A stretch of DNA of 64,000 bases from Bolinopsis microptera (taxonomy: Eukaryota; Ctenophora; Tentaculata; Lobata; Bolinopsidae), in NCBI RefSeq assembly GCF_026151205.1, contig NC_087074.1:13125182-13189181 (forward strand), given 5' to 3'. The translations under genes and the position numbers were made by a program. Positions 54,545 through 64,000 of this stretch are shown here, in pieces (position 1 is the first letter of the stretch; each line of letters begins with the position of its first letter). The notes below the pieces were generated by a model, which saw only the letters and a list, made by a program, of their open reading frames with translations, made no database searches and had not been told where the DNA came from.

Positions 54545-54735
54545 TATAATGAGTAATGACCTGTAAACCTGCAAACCTGTAATTACCAGTAAACTTGTAA
54601 ACCTGTAAACCTGTTAACCGGTTAACCTGTAAACTTGTTAACCTGTAATTACCAGTAAACTTGTAAACCTGTAAACCTGTTAACCGGTTAACCTGTAAAC
54701 TTGTTAACCTGTAATTACCAGTAAACTTGTACACT
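54545..54735 (+). repeat. ~66-bp tandem repeat of GTAAACCTGTAAAC type
   Basis: Two full and one partial unit are built from GTAATTACCAGTAAACTTGT, AAACCTGTAAACCTGTTAAC and CGGTTAACCTGTAAACTTG. The unit itself consists of smaller 7-8 bp words. Confidence 0.92.
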
Positions 54736-55244
54736 TGAAAACTTGTAATATTAAGTTCAGGTTTGCAACTGAATGGCACATTTTGACATTTTCATTACTC
54801 TATATAAGCTATTAAAACATGTTTGCCAGACTCTCAACTGATAGTAAGCTCAGTTGGTCAGGGTTGAGATTAAAAAAAACAACGGGATAGTTTCTCTCCA
54901 TTAATAACATTTACTTGTACACTTAGAACAGTCAACATAAATACAGACCGCATACGTTTCCTCCTGACGCGTTGGTGGCTCAATTTAACTGTTTTATTTG
55001 AAGGAAAAAGAGCAACTATTTGTTTGATTAGGTCATAGAAATTGTATTTAATTGTACATATCATCAACAAATATTTAAAGAGCAATTTAAAAATTAAAGT
55101 CACAAATATTCATTGAAAGTGCATCGATCTTTCCTTATAAAAATACTGAAAATTATACAAATCATGATCACTTTTAACACAACAAATTTCCCAAACTGAA
55201 ATAACAAATCAAATTAGGCGGGCCACTAACTAACACGTAAGATA

Positions 55245-55585
55245 TTAAATATCCGACCATTCACCAGGGTCCATCAACCTTCCAGAAATGTCTCGAATAA
55301 CCCCCCTCAAACCCTCTACCTCCTCACTGAACCTCGTCTCCAGCAGCTCCACGAAACTCCCCTCCTCCCCCACTAATCCCCCAGCTAACTTAGCGACCCT
55401 CACCCCCTCGTGCACTACATGAGCTATCTCCCTGAACTCTGAGGTACCAGCTCCACGTGTCGTGACCGCGCAGCTTCCAAACCTGATGCCTCCAGGCGCA
55501 CCCTCAGGGTCCACATCTCCCACTAGTTCATACCCGTTGGAAGTGAGTCCGACTAATTCTAGGAGCTGATCAACTTTCAGACCGT
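55245..55585 (-). CDS. SHMT: SHMT distal, divergent alternative last exon
   Basis: A 113-codon exon follows CACCTCAG|AC and begins with the same phase (one base carried over) as the canonical last exon 1.1 kb upstream. It shares the layout (D)[28 protein letters not shown] with the conserved carboxylate-binding Arg, then [16 protein letters not shown] and the C-terminal helices. The canonical NKNTCPGD segment, which lies at the active site, is replaced by [13 protein letters not shown]. No stop interrupts it and it ends 2 codons short of the other form. This looks like a tandem exon duplication kept open by selection and usable by alternative splicing. Transcript data would be needed to prove use. 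A decaying duplicate is the alternative. Confidence 0.85.
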
Positions 55586-58500
55586 CTGAGGTGTTATGTT
55601 ACATGATAACTGGGTTTCTGTGTAACATTTTACAGTTATCCAATTACAATGGGGCAATTATCAGGTTCATTTCAATTTAGGACAAGTTGTACATTAATTA
55701 GTAAGACATTATCGTCAACAATCAAATCGGAACATTTGCTAGCTAAGATCATGAATAATTTTCAACTTTGCTTTAATCTTCACAATAAATCAATCCGAAA
55801 GATAATGAAACAGTACGACTCGCTTGTAAAAGCAGTTAAGTGAGGCAACAACAACAAAAAGAAAGTTAGGCAACGAACGATTTTACTGTAATTTTCACGT
55901 CAAAGAATAATTCGTTGTTTGACATACAAATTTAAGTAGGATAATTTACACAACAGAAATCTCATAACACTCGGATATATCTCATTACAAAAACTCTTAT
56001 AAATATTAGACAACTGGCTTCGTTCCATCCTGATATATATCATAATATACACAAATGAAATGAGGGGTCAAGAAAACATATAATTTATATAAACATATTA
56101 TTATTTATAATGTTTATGTTTATTTTTTATATGTATGTATCATGAATTTGATCTATAATGAATGAATTTGATCTATAATGAATGAATTTGATCTATAATG
56201 AATGAATTGGATCTATAATTTCGTTCATACCCACACTAGTCAATTCTAGGTAGGTACAATATAAATAGATTTTAAATAACCTCCTCGATGGTAAAGCAAG
56301 GTTCGCTTTTCAAACAAATTTGTAAAATTTGATAGAGGGTCACGGTGATAATCATAAAAATTCATGCAAAGTTCAATGTTCATGCATATCCTTGGTCACA
56401 TGTATAATTAAAATATTAGAGAAGATTAATCAATTCACATAGAATTACTTTAAACGATAATTTCAACCTAGCAAACAAAAATTCGTTCAACAATCATATT
56501 TGATCTAGTAACTTACATTTTTAAAATCCTATCTCAGTCGTACATGACTCCTAGCATAATACTGTAATTATTCATGCCATCATGTTTAAAATCTATAAAT
56601 CACTAGAGCCTGAAATGGGCCATTTAATAAATGGCCCATAAATGATTAATTCTAGATTATTCTAGAATTCTAAATGTCGCCCTCTCCTCCAGGGAAAGGG
56701 AACTGCTTTGCAAACTCCACGACGCGGCCACCCAGCTCCTTTATCTCCGACACAATCTCCTCGTCAGTTTCTATCAAATTCTTAAACTTCTTCAGTGTCT
56801 TTCCTGCTCGTCCTTTAGCTTTTAGGGCTAACTCCACACCTTCGTCTATTAAACGTGCTACATCTCGGAAATCCTCCTCCATGAAGTTGCGTGATGTGAG
56901 CGCTGGCGTGCCGAGGCGCAGTCCACCAGGGATTAGCGCTGACTTGTCGCCGGGGCACGTGTTCTTGTTGGCGGTCATGTGCGCGTGTCCGAGTAGCGCG
57001 TCAACACGTGCACCATCTGATTAACACAGCAAATGTTAACTAACAAGTACAGGCTACTTTTTAGATATGCGAACTGAGATGGAATTGCGAACTGCTAGTT
57101 ATATCCGCGTGTTCATGTTAATTCTAAAATTAAAGCCATTTTATAGTAAAGAGCTGTTTACATTGCGGTTGTACCAGGAATGTGTCGACAGGATGTGTTT
57201 ATTGTTTATACTGAATTCTTGACGATATATAAACATTGTGCGGTGTTTACATAATCTACCACATTATTAGCAATCAAAATCAGCACAGAACTGACATAAT
57301 TGAAACAAATATTTATGAACAAAACACAGATAACGACGTTTGTAAAACCCCCACACCTAACAATGTCACATACCGATTCCCTTAGGTCTGAGATCGAGCA
57401 GGACAATATGATTATCAGTACCGTCACTCACTAGGGTGTGTCCTAGCTTCTGTAACTCATCTCCTAGCGCTTTGGAGTTTGAGAGAACCTGAAAATACCG
57501 GTTTAAGAAGCACATTTTCCAAAAGATAGTGGAATGTCAGAATGTGCGGTTTCCCACATCCAGAAAGTTTTAAATTTCCTCGCAGATAAAAATCGAAAAG
57601 GTCATGTCTTTTAAAAGTTTACTCTTTGGCACAAAATTTCCTCTAAAATCCAAAATTTCCTCTACCGACTGCGACCTGCCGTTTTTCTGGTTGTGGGAGA
57701 AGTTTATTCAGGATATTATTGGGATACAGAACAGTAGTTATATCAAACTAAATAACACAGTATTTAAACACGTGATAGCTATGACAAAACACACTGGAAT
57801 TGGTGAACTAACCTGTTTCTGATAGTCCTTGAACTCTTGAGACTGGGAGTTCTTCAAAGCTACAGCTAGAGCTGATACTGTGTGCATGTGTGGTCCTCCC
57901 TGAATATGTTCAGCGTGATAACTAACGCGTCAGACCTAACGTGTCAGACCTAATGCTCAACCTGATAACTGAAGCTGGTAAGTGATTCATGGCACATGCA
58001 TCAGATGATTATCAATCATTTTCTAGGGGTTAAAATAAAGTTGGAGTGGGGATGAGATGCTGTTACCTGCAAGGATGGGAAGAGAGCGAAGTCGATTTTA
58101 TCCTTGAGGTCGTATAGAATATCGTTACCCTTCTTGTCCTGTTTCCGGACTCCCTGTCTGTAGAATATCATACCACCTCGGGGACCACGCAGTGATTTGT
58201 GTGTTGTGCACGTGACAATGTCTGAATATTCAAATGGGTCGTTCACTACTCCTGCTGCCACCAATCCTGCCATTGTTTGCGTTATTTTCTGATTTAATGG
58301 TCAAAGTAGGCGGAAGTAGCCTCCTTACATATTATCTTTACTTTATTATCATTTATCACGTATTGTAGTAGCCCCACAAAAAAATACCAGCTCAAACTAG
58401 GAAGTATCAAACCGGTTAATAGTTTTGCACTTGATTATCAAGATCGTTTCAGGTACAAAATTTGTCAAGAAGCTCAAAATGTAAATTATATTCCTTGCAG

Positions 58501-61500
58501 ACCTGTCTATTTGATCGAGAGATAACTGAATTGCTCTAAATTATACAGCTAGCAAGCTAATTCTAGAATAATCTGAGCGAGTGAGCGAGGACCGCAGATT
58601 TTTAAATGAACTTAAGGCCAGAGGGGGGGGGGGGGGGTAAAAGTCGATTTTCCAGTTTTCACATATTTGATTAGAGCTGCTGGAGACGAACAAGAGGAAA
58701 AAAACAGGACCGAAATCTGACCTTGCGTTTTTAAGATATCGCGCGCCAAATATTGAGGTTTACATGTAATTACATGTAAAACTTTAACTTAAACTGTAAA
58801 AAGTTAAAACGCCCTAATACTGTCGAAAAACTGTTGAATTTGGGGTAAAGTTAACCTCATATCTCAAGAACAGAAGCAAATATCAAAATTTTGTACAATA
58901 GAATTGTGTAAAACAGTCTAAGGAACACCTGTGCCAAGTTTCAGCTCCTGGGTGTGGCCAGTCTTCTCAACTAAGGGACGTTTGTATGAAAAAACCTGTT
59001 TTGAGTAAAAAGAGTTTTGGTGTTTTTATTTCACTGCCAAAATCTCAAATTGTGCATTATTTTCCGTATTTAGTAGCGTCTCCATACAATTTTTGCTTTA
59101 AGGTGAGAAGATGTTTATTGAGATACTTTATGTTGGGAAAATCAATATCATAAACCAAAATTTGTCTAAAAATGAGGTTAACTATCACGATATTTTGTAG
59201 TAGTAGTAAAAATATGATTGTTAACCTCACTATAGACCATATAACAATGGAATTGGTTTCTTAATATATTGTTAGACATGTAATGAAACATTTGCCCAGT
59301 GACTGGGCCGATATTCAACAAATGAGAGGTTAACCTCATTTTTTAGCTATTTATGGGTGAACTCTTCTACTTATATATGGTCAGTCCTAATCACCTTTGT
59401 CTCATGATCATATTTGAGGCATTGGAATACAAATAGATACATCACTGAGATATTGTGGTACATAACAAAAGTAAGAATCTTGTGTAAATAATTCTTAAAC
59501 TACCAAATGATATGGTTAACCTCATTTTCAACACTTTCTCGAGATAAAATGAAGTAAATCAGCACTACATCTATTAAGAATTTTGTATGTCGTAATCTTA
59601 CGATAAAAATAACAACTCTATCACCTAATCTATTTTCGCTATTCCTAAATTAAGAGGTTAACCTCATTTAATCACGTTTGGATATTACTTTTTCTGATAA
59701 TTAAGAACCTAAAATTTAGAGTTTACATTTGCTGACCGAAAAAACAAAAAATTATGGAGTGTAATAAAATATTAACCTCAATTTTATTAACCTCAATGTT
59801 GTATAATCAATTTTGTGAAAATCGGTTAACCTCAATTATAAAAAAAGTTAAGCAGCTACAAATATGTGAATAGCAGCAATGTTTTTGTCATCGAAAATTA
59901 AATTGATTTAGAAAATATTATTTTGGTCGATTTTGTTGACCCCTTTCCCCCCCTCTGGCCTTAACACACGTACCACACAATGCTCGCTACACACATATAA
60001 TTATATTTATTATAATTACCGGTAATATGTGCCATGTCACTGTGAAGTAGCGCTCCAACATCGTCACAAATCTCTTTGAAACGTTTGTAGTCCAGAAGCC
60101 GGGGATAAGCACTGTATCCAGCTATTATTATTTTAGGACGAAACAACTTGGCTGTCATGTGTAGTTTATCGTAATCTATTATACCTGAGATTGAGAACAC
60201 GGTCAGACAGGACTTTATTATTATCTTTTGGGTATAATCAAACGTATTATCTTGCTCAAGGCATTGTGGTACAATATCAGATTTCACAACGAACTGAATT
60301 CATGCGGATTTGACATAACTGATAACATAACTGATAAACGGTATTTGAAGTTTACCTTTCTCGGTTACACCATAAGGCATACTCTCGAAGAATATGCTTG
60401 TTGCTGAAATACGTTTCGTGTCGGTCATATACCTACAATTTGGATCATATGTGAATAGGTACATCCATCATATACAGGAATCTGAAATACTAATAATAAC
60501 TAATAAGTATAAACCATCAGATATAATTGTCTCACTAGATGGCAAGTGAAATAATTATGTGATAATAATTATGTTACATATTTTGCACAGGTTGGTAATT
60601 TGAAACTTAAATGTAAACGAACACCAATAATTTAGTGAGTTCGAATAACCTACCCGTGAGTCAAATGTCCACCAGCTGGAAGGTCTAATCCCATAATCCT
60701 ATCGTGTGGTTCCAACACACCCGTAAAGACTGCAAGGTTAGCAGGGGACCCAGAGTATGCTTGTACGTTAACTCCCCATTTAGTAGGGTCTAATCTGAAA
60801 TTGTGGCGAAAATTGTAATACTTATAATAATAACTGGAAATTTATACATCTATAATCGCTTTATAGCCAAAAAGAACTCAAAATCCAAAGATTCAGTTCA
60901 AGCCATCTAAAGCGACTCATGAACATGTACATAAGAACTTAGAATTTTATGAGAAAGGTTTTTATGAGAAAGTTATTATATATAATACTATATATATATA
61001 TGATACTTAATACTTGTATGATGCTTTTGGACACGAAGGGAAACACACAACGTAAGGCTTGAAATCTTCGTAAAACTACACCATTAGAGCCTGTAAAAAC
61101 ATTTAACTTTAAGATAAGCACTCTATCAAGTAAAATTCATATAATTATAATCATAATAGTTTATTAACTCAAACGAAGATACTTATATGAATACTTTTTC
61201 AAAAAGATGAGTCTTTAGTATCTTTTTAAACTATAGTACAATATCGGTCGATGTTCTCAATTGATAATTTTGTTTTACTATAATCTGAGACAGGAGGAAC
61301 ATTTATATATTAGGAGGAAATAGTCTTGTTCAGTTCGTAGTACACGTACAGCTACAGGTTGACTCTTGATGTCAATGCATTTGGTGATATAGTCTGGACT
61401 CTGGAGCTATGTTGTTGACACATTTGAACACGGTTAGAGCAATCTTATACTCTATTCGTTGTCTTATTGGGAGAAAATGGGCCTTTTTCAGGAAGGGAGT

Positions 61501-62349
61501 GACACTGTCCCATTTTTTAATAGCTTTGCCACCAAATAAGAATCGAACACAGGAATTTTGTACCTTCTCGAGTTTCTTTATGAGAAAATATAACATAAAT
61601 TAATCCATATCATTCTGCATTGTGAATTGTAAATACTCAAGAAATATTCGTATCAATTACTTGATCACGTGTCAACTCAAGAACAACACGCACATTGATC
61701 AACATCTTGGTGTAAACTTGTCGGTGGATATAATATATCCACCGACAATTTTACATATTATGGTCAAGATTGATTGTAAGAATGCTATGTATTTTGTATG
61801 CTATGTTTATAACTTGTAAATTTCTCAAACCGGAAAGCATCTAGAGCTCGCTTCTGACATAAGAGTTCAATCTGATCAATATGTTTGCAGCCTCCATAGT
61901 ATCTAGCATTAGGATATCCTTCAGCATATTTGTTGGTAGCACAGCTACTAGAAGCTTCGCGCACATCTCGAGATGTGAAGTTTTCAGAAGCTATCAGCTC
62001 CAGCCCTTCCACCTAGAAATGAAAGTAATTGAAAACAAGACTTTATAATGCAATATTATAAAACTAATGATTTGCTTTGTTCTAGTTTCCCAGAGAGTAC
62101 TCAACTGACAATCAAGGGAAAACGAAAGAGAGATCAGGTTCACACTTCATGTGACATTTATATTTGGAAATACTGTTAGAGTAAAATAAATGAAATCAAT
62201 GATCTGTTATACCGACATACCTGTCTCCTTTTTTCAAGTTTTAGTAGATTATACAGCTCTGGATCGCTGTCTGAAAGTGCTTCATTGCCAGTCCAGAGTG
62301 ATCTTTTGATAAGATCCAAAGTGGAATGCAATCTTCTTATCTTCAGCAT
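55245..62349 (-). CDS. SHMT: Serine hydroxymethyltransferase
   Basis: This PLP enzyme interconverts serine + tetrahydrofolate and glycine + 5,10-methylene-THF, feeding one-carbon metabolism. Exons in gene order are 62,221-62,349, 61,831-62,012, 60,654-60,794, 60,356-60,432, 60,020-60,184, 58,067-58,266, 57,813-57,899, 57,374-57,488, then either 56,670-57,016 (480 residues) or 55,245-55,585 (478). All junctions are in phase. Visible motifs include [89 protein letters not shown], the Schiff-base Lys in [13 protein letters not shown] (near residue 255) and [16 protein letters not shown]. The start ATG at 62,349 has an in-frame stop just upstream. The N-terminus is basic ([19 protein letters not shown]), so mitochondrial import is possible but unproven. 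Introns hold a TTAA-flanked element and a LINE remnant. Confidence 0.96.
56142..56220 (+). repeat. 20-bp tandem repeat, 4 units
   Basis: Four units of TGAATTTGATCTATAATGAA lie between the two SHMT terminal exons, the last with a TTGG variant. Confidence 0.95.
56615..56639. terminator. Hairpin containing a minus-strand ATTAAA behind the canonical SHMT last exon
   Basis: A 25-bp palindrome (arms ATGGGCCATTTA and TAAATGGCCCAT) starts about 30 bases past the stop at 56,670. Read on the minus strand it includes ATTAAA, the common variant poly(A) signal. Its role is inference. Confidence 0.45.
56670..57016 (-). CDS. SHMT: SHMT proximal, canonical last exon
   Basis: A 115-codon exon follows GATTAATCAG|AT. 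It encodes (D)[43 protein letters not shown] and a C-terminal helical domain ending [22 protein letters not shown] and the Arg of GLRLGTPA are the conserved folate/serine-site features of the family, so this exon should give the active enzyme. Confidence 0.95.
58612..59964. mobile_element. Non-autonomous element with TTAA target duplication, 1,345 bp, in an SHMT intron
   Basis: TTAA (58,612-58,615 and 59,961-59,964) bounds an element that starts GGCCAGAGGGGGGG and ends CCCCCCTCTGGCC. Imperfect inverted similarity continues inward (AAAGTCGATTTTCC versus GGTCGATTTTGTTGACC). TTAA duplication is the hallmark of piggyBac-like insertion, although the tips do not start with CCC/CCT. The interior carries at least eight TTAACCTCA words, several as GGTTAACCTCA, and no transposase frame. 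Confidence 0.78.
61372..61600 (-). mobile_element. LINE (CR1/L2-like) fragment in an SHMT intron
   Basis: The minus-strand frame reads [40 protein letters not shown] and VNNIAPE, the segment after the RT palm in CR1/L2 elements. Both ends are lost. Confidence 0.82.
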
Positions 62350-63619
62350 TTTCAACTAGGTATCATAGTTATTATTTATTTAATCTTTTAAATATATTGT
62401 TGTAAATTGTATTATGGTCCCACCTTGCAGTATCATAAATAACTGTGCAATTGTAAAAAAATGGACTACATACATACACATCATACAATAAGTTTGAATA
62501 CTCAAACCACAATAAGGGGTCATAATTGTTTCAATTATGCAACTGTATAGAATTATTATTATTAAGTTCAAGAATGATTTTGTAACATCCTTCCCTGTTA
62601 TTGAAAGATTGAAATAATTTCCCTTTAAAGTCATTATTATTATTGAATCTATAATAGCTAATGATTTACGTAATTCTATTGTGCACGTGATTTCCAACCA
62701 CAATACACCAAAAATTAAGGGGCCATCTACTTAGGAAGTCCGGTAAATAGGGAGGGGGATGGTTTAGGGATTTCGGACAAATCCGGACAGGGGGGCCGGG
62801 GGGGGGGGGGGGGTGTGGTTTCTGAAATTCCTGACCTCCAGAAATTTTGGCAGAATTAACAAAAAAGTCTCATTTATTTCAACTCTTTGACACTAATAGT
62901 AATTACACTGTAAGTTTAGATCCCTGTATTTTGAACGAGTACTTAAACATACTTAAATGTAACTGTGCTAAACTTGTTGGACACTAAATGTATTATTGTC
63001 TATTTTAAGTAACTACACATTTTATTAACAATGAATTTGAGTTGGTTTTATTTGTACGGGTTATTTGTAGGGTTTTCGGCCTACTCTAACTTCTATTGGG
63101 GCTTGTTTACTGCAGATCAATTCAGTTAAGGATCCCAAATAAGTCTGAAGATTCAGTCAAGGCCGAACATTCACGGGTTTTACTAGGGTTACCGATCAAT
63201 TTTCAGGACTTCAAGAAAAGCTAAGTAATTTAAATGAATGATCAAAATGGTGACTGGTGTATTCAATAATGAATAAGGAGCAACTCGAAAAATTGAAAAT
63301 ATGAACGCATCGAATATTTCGAAATGGCCACAACCCCTTTCAATAATTCTGTTTCTTTAATTCCGTCGAATCTTACATCTCTAACAATGCAACCGTAAAC
63401 GATCTTCAAAAAAACCAATTCAACCAATATATAATACAAGGCATGACGAAGATAATAATAATAATAAATACAACATTTATAAACCGCCTTATAGCTAAAT
63501 CATATAACTCGATATAATTTAATCCTGGAGATAAACTCCAGTGCTTTCTAAAGCGGCTCTTACATTAACTGAGCTTAGTTTAATTGAAAATTAGACATGA
63601 CAAGTTCATTTTACCTATG
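62350..63619. other. SHMT 5' flank with a miniature-element relic
   Basis: The SHMT promoter should lie in the first few hundred bases. At 62,718-62,815 is a GGGGCCATCTACTTAGGAAG .. CCGGACAGGGGGGCC plus G-run block, of the widespread GGGGCC[AG]TC miniature-element type. A short AAT run is at 63,452-63,468. No other gene was recognised. Confidence 0.5.
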
Positions 63620-64000
63620 TAAATGCAAAATCAATCAAATGCTAGAGAAAAGAAGTATGTTTTAAGTTTGGTCTTGAAAGATGTAACTGACTCAGCTGAT
63701 CTTATGTCGTATGGCAAGGAATTAAATACTTTAACTGCACAGTGACTAAAAGCTTTCTCTTTGTTTACATAGTTAGGAGAGGGCGGAAAACTAAGGTAAA
63801 AATAATCATTATCAAGACGTACATTTTTAAAACTTTGCTGCCTAGGAGATATCAACTCTTTTAAGTAAGGAGGAGCTATATTATTTAAACACTTGTAGGC
63901 AAGTAGGGCAATCTTAAAATCTATTCTAAATCTAACTGGTAGAAAATGAACTTTCTTAAGTAGTGGAGTAGTGTGTGCCTTTCTTCCTCTCCCGAAAATA
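63620..64000 (-). mobile_element. LINE (CR1/L2-like) 3' fragment, continues past the window end
   Basis: The minus strand encodes KKVHFLPVRFRIDFKIALLA, YKCLNNIAPPYLKELISPR and AFSHCAVKVFNSLPYDIRS, again the C-terminal region of a CR1/L2 reverse transcriptase. It is open from near 64,000 down to the stop at 63,631, so the rest of the element may lie to the right. Confidence 0.85.

Noticed and set aside
56674-57024. 116-codon plus-strand frame rich in Ser/Pro
   Set aside because: It is the antisense shadow of the canonical SHMT last exon, whose splice site and motifs are clear on the minus strand.

Overview
This is animal nuclear DNA. It is AT-rich and intron-dense, with GT-AG splice sites, TTAGGG-type telomeric repeats, CR1/L2- and I/Loa-like LINE fragments, many miniature DNA transposons and typical metazoan genes. 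I cannot name the species. The mix of short phase-conserved exons, LINE C-termini and miniature elements suits an early-branching animal such as a cnidarian, but that is inference. No rRNA, tRNA, CRISPR or prokaryotic operon was seen.

Layout. (1) 2,939-25,097, minus strand: the 5' thirteen coding exons of a SERCA-type Ca2+ pump. It is cut by the left window edge after the start of the nucleotide-binding domain. Its introns carry a ~1 kb array of CACGTG-bearing repeats, several minisatellites, a long GA microsatellite and a LINE remnant. (2) 25,951-26,871, minus: a one-exon NAD(P)H-hydrate dehydratase (NAXD). (3) 27.7-30.4 kb: a LINE 3' end, an unrecognised minus-strand exon, and a nest of GC-rich miniature transposons whose target duplications can be read directly. 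(4) 31.7-36.9 kb, minus: exons of a SWIM zinc-finger, MULE-like transposase gene, interrupted by an RNase H-bearing LINE relic, an interstitial telomeric tract and AATTG/C-rich minisatellites. (5) 36,966-42,424: a very uniform 99/100-bp satellite of about 55 copies with a higher-order duplication. (6) 42.4-47.5 kb: more miniature elements, a LINE-like ORF with elements inserted in it, G-tracts and a near-perfect palindrome. (7) 47,552-50,301, minus: a complete five-exon mitochondrial p32/C1QBP gene with a hAT-like element in one intron. (8) 51,653-52,960, plus: a single-exon secreted protein with a possible galectin-like N-terminal half. (9) 55,245-62,349, minus: a complete serine hydroxymethyltransferase (SHMT) gene. 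It has two terminal exons in tandem, same phase and nearly same length: one canonical, one strongly diverged and lacking the NKN-T-CPGD loop. (10) The right end holds further LINE remnants.

The host genes are not an operon and are not functionally linked in any obvious way; SHMT, NAXD and C1QBP are all housekeeping metabolic or mitochondrial genes. The observations most worth following are the duplicated, divergent last exon of SHMT and the three mutually nested ~75-130 bp transposon families with 7-10 bp target duplications.
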